Of a stretch of 64,000 nt of DNA, positions 38,366 to 50,047 are shown in pieces (the stretch's first letter is position 1; each line of letters begins with the position of its first letter). Origin of the DNA: Todiramphus chloris collaris (Eukaryota > Chordata > Aves > Coraciiformes > Alcedinidae); NCBI GenBank assembly GCA_025345505.1, contig JANVCC010000040.1, positions 9,764,023-9,828,022 of the forward strand, given 5' to 3'. The position numbers and the translations under genes are program-made. The notes under the pieces were generated by a model. The model saw only the letters and a list, made by a program, of their open reading frames with translations. It had not been told where the DNA came from and searched no databases.

Positions 38366-41300
38366 CCCTACATATATATTTACCGGAGACTTCTATCAAG
38401 CAGTGCTGCATTCTCATGTGAAAAGCTTTCTTTTTCTTGTGTCTTCCCATCTTAGCTGGGAGTAAAGTAACTCAGTGACAGAAACTGTTCAACTAAACTT
38501 ACTTGCTAAGTGCTGCACATGTGAACAATTCTTCACAGCCATACAGTCAGATCTTCCCTTCTCTTACAATTATACACCCTGTGAGGAGAGATTATAAAGA
38601 CTAAGGAAAAAAAACAACTGATCTCACCACAATCAAAGGCGTAATTCACCTGAAGCCAGGATTTTACCCTTTGTGTATTGACACTGGAAGATTATTTAAT
38701 TGCAGTATTTAATGCTAAGAACATTCCAATAAAAAAAGATCCAGCCCTTTTTTTCCACTCTGAAAAATAAACTAGAGAAGGAACAGAAAAGGAAGATATA
38801 TTCAGCATATTTGAAAGAATTCTGCTAGGTAATTTTATGAAGGGTGGGTTTAAGCATCAAAACATCAAAGTCCACAGTCAAGATGAAGACCGAGGAGAAA
38901 GGTAAAGACGAAAGATTTGAAAGTTAATTCCCTAGAAGTGACATTCATGATCATCTGCTGGGTGAAGTTTGTGTCTTGAGCACTTTTGAGCACAGTCTGG
39001 GTGCAAGTAAATTTTTGGTCACAGTAGGGAAAAGCTGTACATCAGCAAAAATGTCTTGACATGTTTTTATCTGGTCAGTTCAATAATGAGTAAAAAAAAA
39101 AAGGAGAATCTAGTGATGGATAAGCAGTGAAGAGCTTGTATATGATATAAATATCTAAGAAAATGTTGTGGAGGTGCTTCTGTTACCTTCTACAGAGATT
39201 CAGCTCATGGTCAGCACCACTACTTTTATTTCATAACAATATATCTGTGTCTTCTCTTAGTTAAGAATTTTGGTGCATCAGTCACAATAAGGCGATCTGT
39301 TGACAACTACTAAATATTTTGTCTTCTCTTCCCCCAGAACATACTGCTTTACTTTCATGTCCAAAGCTACTGAGATGTTTTGCCAATTCTGAACTCAGTA
39401 GTAAAATAAAAAGATATCTGATCCATTTGACATTCACCAATAACTTTTCTTTCCCCTGTGTTATTTTCCTGTTAGAATATGAAGAGATGATTACTTTTAA
39501 ACTTTGAATTTATGTATTGGGGAATATGATTGGTGGTGTTTTGTTCTAAATATTCCTGCTTGGAGCAGAAAAGACAACAGTTGTGTATGCAGGCTATGAA
39601 AAGAGCTACAATCAGAAAATGAAGCAAACAGTTTTGTGCAGCTACCACTGCCAGCTGATTGGGATAAAACCAAGGAAGCCCCCTCCTCGCAGAGCATGGG
39701 GCTCAGCTTTATGTTCAGTAGGAGCTGCAGATGCTGCACATCATTCAAATTGTTGTCTAAAGAGAGAACAAGGGAGATTTTTGTTGAGAGTGACTAAAAT
39801 TTGGGGTCTTAAGCTGAGTTGATGTTATTTGGCACTGGCATAGTCTTGCCTGTTCATAGCTGTATGGATCACTAATCAGAAGCTGAAATGTTTGCTGCCA
39901 GATTTCATCCCAGAAAGGATGTTAAAAAGGTTGAATTGCAGTGATCCTTGGAAAAATCTTTGCATATCTTTGTAATTTTGATTTACTGATATTTCTGTGA
40001 TTGTTGTCAGAAACACATACCGGGAAAGTCCAGCTCATGTCAGTGAGCATGCTTAAATATCTCTGAATAAATGCTGGAGGATGCTTCAAACCAGAAATGC
40101 TGTTAAGCACTGTTAGATATGATTTTCTTTTACTCTCAGTTGAAGCTCTGCTTATTTCTTTTTCCCAAGCAAAAAGGTCAGTGTAACACAGGCAGACGTT
40201 CATGTTAATACATTAATACAGCTATAGTGTTTCATTGTTGCCATGGTTTATGATGATAAAGCAGCCACTTACACTGGGAAAAAAAAAAAAAGCAGTTAAT
40301 CACTAGACAGGAGGCAGGCACCACTAAAAAGTTTCCCTGGTGTAGGTAGTATTTCTTACTTAAAAGCAAGTTTTATTTGGCTCATGTGTGTGCAGAGCTC
40401 TGTCTTTATAAACTTGTAATCTCAGAGCTGTCAAACCTCCTTTGACCTGGAGTTTTACAGTAAATGGAGAGGGGGAAAAAAAGGAGAAAGATGCTCTTTT
40501 GTAGAAAAGCAAGCTTAGGGAAGGTAGTTCAGGGTGAAAATCTTGCAGCGTCATTTTAGTAACATTGATAAAAATCAATTAATATAAAACTTTTCTGGAA
40601 TGTCCCTGAATCTTTAGAGCCAAAGACTTGAGAAGGTAATAAACTACTGTAGACCCAAAATCTTCTAGAAACTCCTAAGGTGGCCTCTGTAGTGCAGAGT
40701 GAAAGGACAAGACCGAGTGGAGTTGTACTAGAGAACATGGTAGTGCAAAGCCCATCACACAAGGCAGCAACTCGTGTCACATTCTGTACAGAACAGTTCT
40801 TTAAATCAGTTCATTATTATTTTTTTGTTAACCTCTTCTTATACTTTGCACGTGACTGTGATGTATGGAGGTGGTAAAGCAGATCTGTCTTGATCTTCCA
40901 AACTTGTCCTGTAACTGTGTTCTGCAGACTGTGCCTCTGCTGACAAGAACTTGCTGTGCTTCTCCCAGACTCACTTCTGGATCTCAGGCACCTCAAGTTT
41001 CCACCCACCATCTTCATGTTCCTTAGTGTTCAGTAAAAAAAAGGGTGACTTTTCTAGCATTAACAGCAACTTTGTGTCTGTTCAACATGCACATAGACAC
41101 ATGAAGCCCTGCTGACCACTGACAGCCCTTCTAAGAAGCAAAAGAAAGCTCACTCATAATTTTGCTCCTGTCTGTGACCTCGCCCTCAAGAGTTTCTCTC
41201 CAAACTTTTGTGTAAATGTACATAAATGCAGCTCTAGATGCCAATGCTAAACATTCTCTGTATTACACCTTTGGAATGACAGGAGGAGTGCAGATGTCAG

Positions 41301-42720
41301 GTACCCAGTGGAGGCATTAGCAAAGGTTTTGAGGGTACTTCATGTTTCCTTCTGAGAATGAGAAGCAACTTGCCAGTAGTCCTCATAGGTCTTTGAGTCT
41401 GGCTCTGGTTCAGGTGATGCCTTTGTGTTTTAAAGGTTTATTTTGAATGAGAGAGCAAGGGGAGAATAATTGTCAATGGATGTTAAGCAGCAATAGGCAG
41501 AAATAATTAATGGAGTACATGTGCCAGGACTCCGGGCATGACCGTTCTTCTGGTATTATAGAGGTTTAAGGGATGGGAAATCTTTTACGTGACAGTGCAA
41601 AGTGATTAACACATTTCTTTTAAGTCAAGATACTAACTTAGAAGGGTTAGCCTTGATCCATACAACTAGTAGTAGTGGCCAAAGCCTTAATCATTGTGAA
41701 TTATAGTATGATAGCCTTTCTGAATCTATTTATATTTTTTGGCTCTCATGCAGCTCTCTAAAGTCCACAGTTTAATGGCATTTACAGACAAACAAACAAA
41801 TAGACCTTCCTTTTGTTTCTTTTAACCATGTCAGTTTATGCAGTCTCACTTTACAGAGAAAATAATCTCGCAGGGATCCTCACCTCACACAAGTAGCTGA
41901 AATCCCTGGAGATATCAGGGGTTGGTTGCTGGTGAGACCCATTAGCAAAAGCCATTAAAAAAAAACAAAAACAAAACCCAAATCCTCATCTGCTTATTTT
42001 AATTTCTAAGACTCGAAGGTTAGGGTTTTCCTCAGGAAAGCTTTCGGTGATACTGCTCTTGCTGCATCTTCCACTTTTGCTGATCGCCACAGAGTACATG
42101 GTAAAAAAATGTTACTGTGTTCAAGGGAATTCCTGAAACAGGGACCAACCCTTGAACTTCTCTGAATGGTGATCAGGAAACTTCTGATGTGTGTGACATG
42201 GGGAGATGCCACCAAATCACAGAAGAGAGGGGATAATGGGTAGCAGTTGTCACTGTGTTTGTGAACATGTTTGTGCTTTTCTGTTCCCAAAATGTTTGCA
42301 GCTATCTTTTGATTTCCATAAACTATTTGGCAGATCATTATTGAATTAATCCAGGTGGATTATTCATGAAAGTCTTTTCGGTGTTGTTTGGCGGTGATTG
42401 AACAAATTAGTCACTGGATGTCCCTTTGGCTTGATTAGAGGAGCGTGCTCCTCCTTACAAGATGAATCTGGTGTATGCAATTCAAAATTCATTTTCCATG
42501 AAAATGATTTTTAGGTCAGCTTTTTATATGCATTTTGCCAGTAAAGCTCACTCATGTCAGTGTTGACAGTAAACAAATGCGAGAAGGTTTAAACGGTTTT
42601 ATTTGCCATGTAAAATCACTATTTGTGGATATGTACTTCAGCATTATTAGCCCAGATTGACTTCATCCTAAGCAATGAACAGTGTTCAGACATATAGTTG
42701 TGATCAGGTTTTTCAGTATT
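38366..42720. other. Unique non-coding sequence
   Basis: No gene or repeat family was recognised. The block at 42330-42640 is AT-rich, with repeated ATTA and TTAAT cores, and includes a short palindrome at 42490-42506. It may be regulatory. A-rich tracts occur at about 40272-40283 and 41957-41977. Confidence 0.6.
42330..42640. promoter_or_regulatory. Enhancer-like AT-rich block
   Basis: Several ATTA or TAAT cores (attattgaattaatcc, ggattattcatg, caaattagtc, cttgattagagg) occur in 300 repeat-free bases, together with a 17-base palindrome (cattttc-cat-gaaaatg, 42490-42506). The texture is that of vertebrate conserved enhancers. This is an inference without alignment support. Confidence 0.2.
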
Positions 42721-42927
42721 TCACAGAATCCCAGTGTGGTGGGGGTTGGAAGGGACCTCTGGCGATATCTCATCCAACCCCCCTTCCCCAGCAGGGTCAC
42801 CCAGAGCAGGGGGCCCAGCATACCAGTGTCCAGGCGGGTTTGGAATCTCTCCAGAGCCTCTAGGGGCACCCTAGGCCAGGGTACAACACCCTCCAATTTC
42901 TTACTACATTGGACAAAAGATGGAAAT
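42721..42927 (-). repeat. CR1 LINE 3' end, minus strand
   Basis: The copy begins at its 3' tail, tcacagaatcccagtgtggt on the plus strand. It continues with 'ggttggaagggacctctgg', 'cagcagggtcacccagagca' and 'caggcgggtttggaatctct'. Similarity fades by about 42927. The tail type (reverse complement ending CTGGGATTCTGTGA) is the same as the CR1 at 46620-47297 and differs from the copies at 26020 and 37180. Confidence 0.92.
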
Positions 42928-45900
42928 GATCTGGATTGTTTGTGAGACACTCCCCTACTGCCATTACCCTTGTACAGAGGATACCACAGTGTCACTAGCA
43001 GCATGGGCAGACTGATGGACGGTCTGAGAACATACTTCTGTTTGCCTGGCAGGAAGGAATCGCTTCTCAGCAGATACTCCCAAGAGGGTCAGGGAGGGAG
43101 GGAGGGTTTTAGGACTTCAGCACCACTTAGATGGTAACGTGGCACTCTTCACTGCTCACTTGTAACATCAGATCTGGCAGCTGCAATGCAGAAAATGTAT
43201 CTGTGAAAAGAAGCAAATTAAGACCATGATAAAGCTAGAACTGTTGTTTCTAGGTAGGGACATACTCATCATCCCATGTTTTCATGTTGGAGCTACAGGT
43301 TCTCATGTGCGTAATCTGCCCTGGGATTTATATTCAGTCATTGAGAGCCAGAATATGTTTTATCCTTTTCTTTTGGGTGCCTGTGGAAAAAAATGTTTAG
43401 AGCACCCTTGCCAGCCCAGCCTGGTCCCAGGATTGAGATATATTCACTAAAGTTATTTATATTTGGGTTTTTTTCACTTCAGCCTTGAGTAAGTGAATAT
43501 ATCTGGTTAGTTAGAGAAGAAGTGCAAAGGGTGGTAAGGGGAAGAGTTGCTTTGGTTGTGGGAAACACAGGGGAACTATTCCACATTTTTGGAGCAGGCG
43601 GGAACACAGACAACCAGCATTTGAACAGCTTTGGAAATCCATTCCAGCTTATTTCAGGACTATGTAATGGGCAAAGATCATAAAGCTAGCAAAAGGTGGC
43701 AGGGAGGGACAAAGCGCAAGAGGATTTAGGCAAAGTACTCCTGGGTCTCAAATCTCTTGTCTAAATGAATCATGTGTTATGTGCAGTTTCTGGGCTGTGC
43801 TAAAGGCAAATGAGAGATTGTGGGTTAGGTAAGATATATACAGAGGGATTGTTATGTTTAAAATTTGGAAAATGCTGTCTTGAAAAAGGTGGTTTAGGCT
43901 AGAAGGGATGGTCTCGGAAAGAATAACTGATGGCAACCCTCAGAGAAGAGGAAGGAGAAGGCCCATGCATGGCAGCCTGAGTCGGGGGAGTGTGAAAAGA
44001 GTTGAGGAGAGGACTGTGTTGAACGAAACATGCAAGAAGGAGCTCAGAAATGCTCTGTTTGGGGAGTGAGGGTTGACGAGGAGAAAAGTCAGGTGGGGGA
44101 ATGTGTCTGAAGACTAAGCCTTGAGGTACAACCTGAATGAACATGTTCGGGATGTCAGGAGAAGTTGAGTTTACCCTTGGCTCCTGTAACTGAGTGATGT
44201 CTTAAAAGGTCCCAGGTGACAGTTGGGTGCAGCCATTGGTGTTACTTGGTTTTCTCTGCCTTTATAGAGGTGGTTCCAAATTTTCAACCACCAATGCAAT
44301 CTTTGCACTTGGTGGGATAAACTCTCCTTGTCTTTCACACAAGCAAGTTTATTATTTGAAATGACACTTGGTTGAAGTACTACAAAAGTAATACTAAGTA
44401 ATACAAAACCAGCAGTGTTACTCAAGTTTCCCTAAGAGCACAAGCAAGGGAGAAGGAAGGTTGGAGATCCCAGTCAGGAGCTGTGCAGGTTTTCCTGCAA
44501 AGCTGGAGCTGCATTTTGAGGGCTGATATCCCACCAGCTGCATCCTTTGGTTACGGACCAACTGTCAGAGAGGCCACATTTTCACATATCCCAATTGCTT
44601 GAGGACAGTAGAACTTGAATTGCTGGCAGCTTTTGGAAATGGGGTTGCAAGTTGCTTTTGGGGAAAGCAACTGATCATTTCCCGTATAGGAAGTCCTAGA
44701 CATAGCCACTCTGTCCTGCTGAAACCTGTCTGGATATCCAACTGTTTCACAGAACCACAGAATCAGGAAAGCAGTGCTCCTTTACTGCTGGAGGAATCTC
44801 TCTGGTGTGAAGTGTGAGGCCCCAGATCTCACGCTGTGGTCTAGATGAAGACCCTTTGCCTCTTCCCATTTCCTTGATCCTTCTTTTTATCACTCTCCCT
44901 CTGTGAAAAGTCAACTACTATTGTGTGTTCCTCCACATCCTTTCTCCAGTCTAGACGATGCAGTAAGAGGTGTCATGGTTCCCAGTTGCCTCCTCCACAA
45001 GCAGACCTGAGCAGCGCAGTTCAGAAGAGGAGTGTCTCAGATGGGACACGTGCCCACTGTGGTTGGCAGTGGGGCAGAAGAGATGGGAGGTGTGAGCAGG
45101 CAAAGCCAACTTCCCAGGGGAGTGCAGGCCGTGCCTAATTTAGTATTAGTGAAATAGATGGTTCCTAGGGAGTTCAAACTCACTTTGAATGCCTGAAAAG
45201 GACCCCACTATGCATTCTAACACAGGAGAATTGGAACCTCAGCTACTTTCTTTCTTTGTGAAAGAGGGGGGGAGACTTTGACAAGCCGTTGGCACATTTC
45301 AAGTTTCCTACTTGGGAATAAGTGGAGGCAACTGTTTCGTAGCATGCCACATTTCCAGTTAACAAATCGTGTGCAGTCTGCAGTGGTCCTAAGGATTCGT
45401 CACCACCAGAGAGCCCCTCATTTCAGTTTTCTAGGCTGGGCACCTGCAGTGTGTGCTGCACACCAGGGAGCTGCTGCGGACCGGAGGAAGCCTTTGATAG
45501 GCCCGGGTGGGATCCTCTCAGGCTCCGTGAGCCGAGTCCTCTGGGTCGGTTCACAGGCGCAAGGGATGGTCTGGGTTTGCTTGGAAGTTCAAGCTCAATG
45601 AACTGAGACTCTGGAGAACAATTCCTCCGGCTGCTGCTGCCGTCCTGGGAAGCCCTCTGAAGCTTTCCTTCCTAAGAAACCCCCCCACCCTCTCCCCTGT
45701 CTCCCTCTCTTAAACACGTTCACAAGTTTTCCTGACAAAAGAGCAATTACAACCTGACAGAGACAACTCACAAAGAGAGTGGGGATGACCCCTAGGAGAG
45801 GTTTACACGACTCAACACATGGCCAGTCACCGACAAAGCCAGCCCTGCTCACATTTGATCACAGAAGAGCCTCCCAGACTGGCATGCTTGACCAAGAACT

Positions 45901-46619
45901 GGCTGGGTGAGTCATTCGTCTGGCGGCTCTGTGATTCATGAGCCTCCAGGAGGAAGGGAGGAGGGAGGCGAATGCTTTTCAGATCTGAAGTTAAATGCAA
46001 GAGAAACACATTCCCCAAAAAGCAGACACTCGACTGTGTCCGGTTGGTTCGTGAATACCCCCACAAAGCCAGGGCAGGAGTCCTGGTGTGACGCACAGTG
46101 AGGCTCCCGAGGTGAGCCATGCTGCGGGCTGCAGCTTTCCCAAGTCCGTGGTTTGGAAGATCTCAAGTGTATAAACAGGAATAGTGCCTTACGTCTTATC
46201 CTCGTGTGCTCCATCCGTTCTGGCTCCGGGATTTCCCCAGGAATGTCCCACTCGAGTGTGCTTTGGAGATGATATGAAGGCTTTGACCTATTACTTGTCA
46301 GAAGCCTCAAACGACTTTGACTAGCTAAAATTTAAGTTTCTGATCTGCACTAATAGTTTTGGCTCCTTACCTATGAAGCAAGTGTATCCATGTATCTGCA
46401 GAGGTGTTCTCAGTAGGTGGGATGAACCCTCCATTGGAGGCACCTCCTTCTCCATGTCCTGTGGAAGAGCCTCTCCAGAGGGCATGACTAATTGCTTTAC
46501 ACTTAGGTGACAAGGGCCAGGGGAGGGGAATCCAGCCCTGGATGTCCATAAGGGCCTTTCCCTCAGTATGGTCTCCAACACTCACAGGGAGCTTGGGGCA
46601 GCTGCAGTGTGCTCACCAT
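42928..46619. other. Unique non-coding sequence
   Basis: No gene was recognised. It holds a G-quadruplex motif (43092-43106) and a mildly CpG-enriched stretch at about 45470-45570. Frames such as 45936-46310 and 46321-46581 on the minus strand are chance or overlap the upstream edge of the next CR1. Confidence 0.6.
43092..43106 (+). other. G-quadruplex motif (GGGA repeat)
   Basis: Four GGG triplets are separated by single A residues, the most compact and usually very stable quadruplex layout. The motif is an isolated (GGGA)n microsatellite of four units. Any effect on transcription or replication is inference. Confidence 0.85.
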
Positions 46620-47297
46620 ATAGCTCAACAAGGACAAGCGTAGGGTCCTGCACGTGGGGGGGGAATAACCCCCTGCACCAGTACAGGGGAGGGATTCACC
46701 TGCTGGGAAGCAGCTCTGCAGAGAGGGACCTGAGAGTCCTGGGGGACAACAGGTTAACCATGACCCAGCAATGTGCTCTTGTGGCCAAGCCGGCCAATGG
46801 TCTCCAGGGGTACATGCAGAAGAGTGTGACCAGCAGGTCAAGGGAGGTTTTCCTGCCTCTCTACTCTGCCCTAGTGAGGCCACCTCTGGAGTAGTGTGTC
46901 TGCTTCTGGGCTCCCCAGTTGAAGAGAGACAGGAAACTACTGGAGAGAGTCCAACAAAGGACTACGAAGATGGTGAGAGGACTTATCAATGCTGATCGAT
47001 AGCTAAAGGGCCTCCAGGGCACAAGAGGATGGGGCCAGACTCTTGTCAGTGGTGCCCAGCAATAGGATAAGGGGCAACAGGCACAAACTGGAACCCAGGA
47101 GGTTCCATCTGAGCAGGAGGAGAAACTTCTTTGCTGTGAGGGTGTTGGAGTCTCCTTCTCTGCAGAGATTCCAAACCCGCCTGGACACTGCGATGTTGGG
47201 CCCCCTACTCTGGGTGACCCTGCTGGGGCAGGGAGATTGGACCAGATGATCCCCAGAGGTCCCTTTCAGCCCCCACCATGCTGGGATTCTGTGATAC
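46620..47297 (+). repeat. CR1 LINE, 5' truncated with internal deletion
   Basis: The copy starts near 'agctcaacaaggacaagcg' and 'agggtcctgcacgtgg'. It then has 'cagctctgcagagaggga', 'aatgtgctcttgtggccaag' and 'agtgaggccacctctggagt', and continues to the 3' tail ending 'gctgggattctgtga'. Around 46977-46985 the text jumps from 'gatggtgagagg' to 'acttatcaatgctgatc'. It lacks roughly 75-80 bases that are present between the equivalent points in the CR1 at 2797-3050. The frames at 46568-46894 and 46771-46995 read as late ORF2 protein remnants broken by a frameshift and stops. Confidence 0.93.
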
Positions 47298-49590
47298 CTC
47301 TCTGAGTCAGCCATTGCAAGGTATTATGTTACTTCTTGCTTCAGACTTCGGGGTGAAAATACTAAATGATTTAGCATCTGTTACCAGACGGATTTTGAAA
47401 CAATTAACAAGTGCTAAGAATAGGCAGCTTGCTCTCTGTCTTGGATTTTGCCAAAAAACATCTGTTTGCTGTTCACTCTCCAGCAGTTTGTGCCCCGTGT
47501 TCCCCGTGGCCATCAAGGCTTTGAGTGGTGCCGGGGCCTCGGGGCCCGTTTCTCCCTCGGCGAGCGTCAGCCGCCTGCGTCAGGTCACAGCTGTCCTGGG
47601 CCGAGGGGGGAAACGCACTGGTGTTAGAGCTTTGCTTTACTGGTGGTGTCATGGCGATAGTCATGCCCTGTCACCCACCTCCACCGGCCCACCCTCGCGA
47701 TGGGGTGATGGCATCAGGAGCCATTAAAGCCCTGGCATCGAAGGAGCTTTGGGGGTTAACTCTCTGGGAGCACCAAAAGAGCTTTGAAGGACTCAAGTTT
47801 TAGCTCTTGCTTTCCATGGTGTGGCAGGTGGGAAGGCATCGCCTGGCATGGGGGAACCCGTGCTGAGGTCTGTGGTTTGTACCAGGCCACCCACAGCCAT
47901 CAGAGTTACTCGTGTCCTGCCTTAGTGAGGGAAGAGGAGTGTCCAGAGGATGTCGCCCCTAATACCCATGTGGTAGACACTGAAATGAAAATCATCTGCA
48001 AGCTTGAAGTCTGTGAGTTAAGTTACTGAGTCAAAATAAATCCAAGCCTCTGGGCAGCCTGCTGGTGGGGCCCTTCCCTCGAAGGGATTTGCTGTTTGCT
48101 TCGACCAGCAAACCAGATCCTCCGTAGTAAGACATTCCGGGACATGTAGTTCTATGCTTCCTGAAGCTCACAGCTCTGTGTTGTCAAGGCAGGAGCATCC
48201 TCTGGCCACGTTTTCAGGGCTCTACCATCAGACCCTGGCTCACAGGCAAGACTTTGGCCACGGAGTGTCTGTTTATCAATGTGGCACAGGATGTGCTTTG
48301 TCCAGAGTCAAAGGGAGTGTTTGTTTCTTCTCTGAGTTCGCAATCACGCATATAAACAGGTACTTTGCCTTTAGCCACAGCCTCTGTCTGCCGGCCTAGC
48401 TCTCATGCTTCACTTGGTGGGACTTGCAGCCCTTGGACAACTCAGGGGAATAGTGAAGATGATGGAGCACATTTAACTGAGTTGCTGTTTCTAAAAAATG
48501 TTACACTAGGCAAAGGATTTGGACTTGAATGAAAGTGGTGGATCTAATTTTAGGCAGTACCTATGAATGAAACTTGAAACGAGCTGTTCAGGAAATACCT
48601 TCCTCTGCACCAGTGCCAGGGAGAGTATGTGATCTAATGCTAAATGAGCCAGTGCCTATGAACAGGTTACCGCGAGAGTATTTTTTCCTACTTTCAACTG
48701 AATTATTTTTTAAATAGAAGGCTTCATTTCTACATGCACACCCACGTCCTTCTGCAAAAGCTGCAGATGTTTCACCTCCAGGTAGCAAGAGCCTTCTCTG
48801 CTGCAGTGCCATATGTTACCTTTTGACACGTTTGTCACTGGGGCCCCAAGCTGCTGTTTGCTTCCATCTTCAGTCTGGGTACCACCAAACGTGAAGGGCA
48901 TGTAGGAGAGGATTTTGAGCAAACTGAAAGGCTGTCCCAGGGCTCTTGCCCAGAGGAGCAGCCACATTAGCTTTCAGGAGGACAGATCTCTTGCAGTTAT
49001 GCTTTGTTACATGTTGTCCAAACATTCCTCTTTTCATAATAAAGACAGAAAATTGCCCCTCTGGATACCAAGCAGGCATCCTGTCCCTATTCCTCCCACC
49101 TTTTATCACGCAGCTTTTCATGTCTGTAATTTGGGACCCTGGACAACTACGGGTTTAGCTGAGAGGTAAATCAGCAAAATAGCTCTGTACCTTCCTGTGC
49201 AGTCTTTGCAGACAAGACGCAGGTTATAGGCACATTTCTATATAAATGGACTACGTGCAGCAATAGAGGCAGTAAAAATAGGAAAAAATAATTGCTAACA
49301 ACAGGGTATCAGGAGGTCTAAACCACATCACTTTATCAAAGAATAATATGCAGGTACTAGAAGCCAACTGCTCCTATCTGACCTTAACAAGATCCTTAGC
49401 TGTCAGACATGGAAGCTTCAGTTAGTAAAACACAGAAACATTTTGTAATGCTTTTTTTGTTCTTTATCAGAATAATCTGTGTCTGGCTGGTTTGGTTCTG
49501 GGGATGTTGATCTCCCTTGGTTCAAGAATGTGAACTTGGGCAGGTGGTTCACACCGGATGAAGTCTGCTTACCAACAGTTAGATTCACAC
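47298..49590. other. Unique non-coding sequence with CpG patch
   Basis: No gene was recognised. A CpG-rich patch lies at 47491-47620, just downstream of the CR1 copy. Frames at 47278-47727 and 47525-47803 run through this GC-rich patch and are probably open because stop triplets are scarce there. Confidence 0.55.
47491..47620. other. Small CpG-rich patch
   Basis: About twelve CpG dinucleotides occur in 130 bases of GC-rich sequence (for example 'ctcggcgagcgtcagccgc'), in surroundings that are CpG-poor. It is too short to be a classical CpG island. It could be a minor promoter, an unmethylated enhancer or a remnant of one. No TATA element was noted. Confidence 0.5.
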
Positions 49591-49765
49591 TGTAGTGGGT
49601 CTGGCTGAGCTGCTTTTCCCCACCCAGCCCTCACGCTGCAGCACTGGGAGCTGGAGGGTGTTGAGAACACACCCGTGTGATGACTGCCAGTGCTCACACA
49701 GCACCAGAGGATGGGGGAGAAGATACAGCCAACCTGAGCTGCCCAGTGGGATATTCCATACCATA

Positions 49766-49773
49766 TGACGTCA
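49766..49773 (+). promoter_or_regulatory. Consensus CRE (TGACGTCA) in LTR promoter
   Basis: A perfect palindromic cAMP response element lies 7 bases upstream of the LTR TATA box. CREB/ATF binding is the known role of this octamer. Whether it is occupied here is unknown. Confidence 0.7.
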
Positions 49774-49780
49774 GCTCAAC

Positions 49781-49786
49781 TATAAA
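49781..49786 (+). promoter_or_regulatory. LTR TATA box
   Basis: TATAAA in the context aactataaaggg, preceded by the CRE. By the usual spacing, transcription would begin about 25-30 bases downstream, near 49808-49815. Activity is not shown. Confidence 0.65.
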
Positions 49787-50047
49787 GGGAGAGGGCAGGA
49801 GGAGGATGGGGGACGTTCTGCTTTGTCCTCCAAGCAGCTGCTACGTGTTCCTGGAGCCTTGCTTCCTGGACTCGGCCCGACATCGCCTGCGGACGGGAAG
49901 CAGAGAATAACATCTTATCTGTCATAACCCACAGCCCTTTGCTTTGCGTCTCATTCTCTCCCTGTGTGCCGTGCTGGAGGGGGTTGGGGGGGAGTGATAG
50001 AAGGGCTTGGTGGGCACCTGGTGCCGTGCCGGGGTCAACCCACCACA

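Larger units (their letters stand above)
49591..50047 (+). mobile_element. Solo LTR of a bird endogenous retrovirus
   Basis: The 457-bp unit begins TGTAGTGGGT and ends ACCCACCACA, near-perfect inverted ends (9 of 10 positions) with the canonical TG...CA. A possible 4-bp target duplication, acac, flanks it (49587-49590 and 50048-50051). Inside, in plus orientation, are a CRE (49766-49773), a TATA box (49781-49786) and a U5-like end with 'ggtgggcacctggtgcc'. The layout and the 'tattccataccatatgacg' region match a widespread group of bird LTRs. No gag, pol or env sequence flanks it, so it is best explained as a solo LTR left by recombination. The polyadenylation signal is degenerate (aataac near 49906). 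I do not assign a named family. Confidence 0.85.

Noticed and set aside
44746-44775. Words cacagaaccacagaatca resembling the 3' tail of a minus-strand CR1
   Set aside because: Nothing downstream matches a CR1 body, so about 20 bases of similarity could be chance.
46568-46995. Open frames over 46568-46995 as a candidate gene
   Set aside because: They fall on the CR1 copy and read as late CR1 ORF2 sequence with a frameshift.
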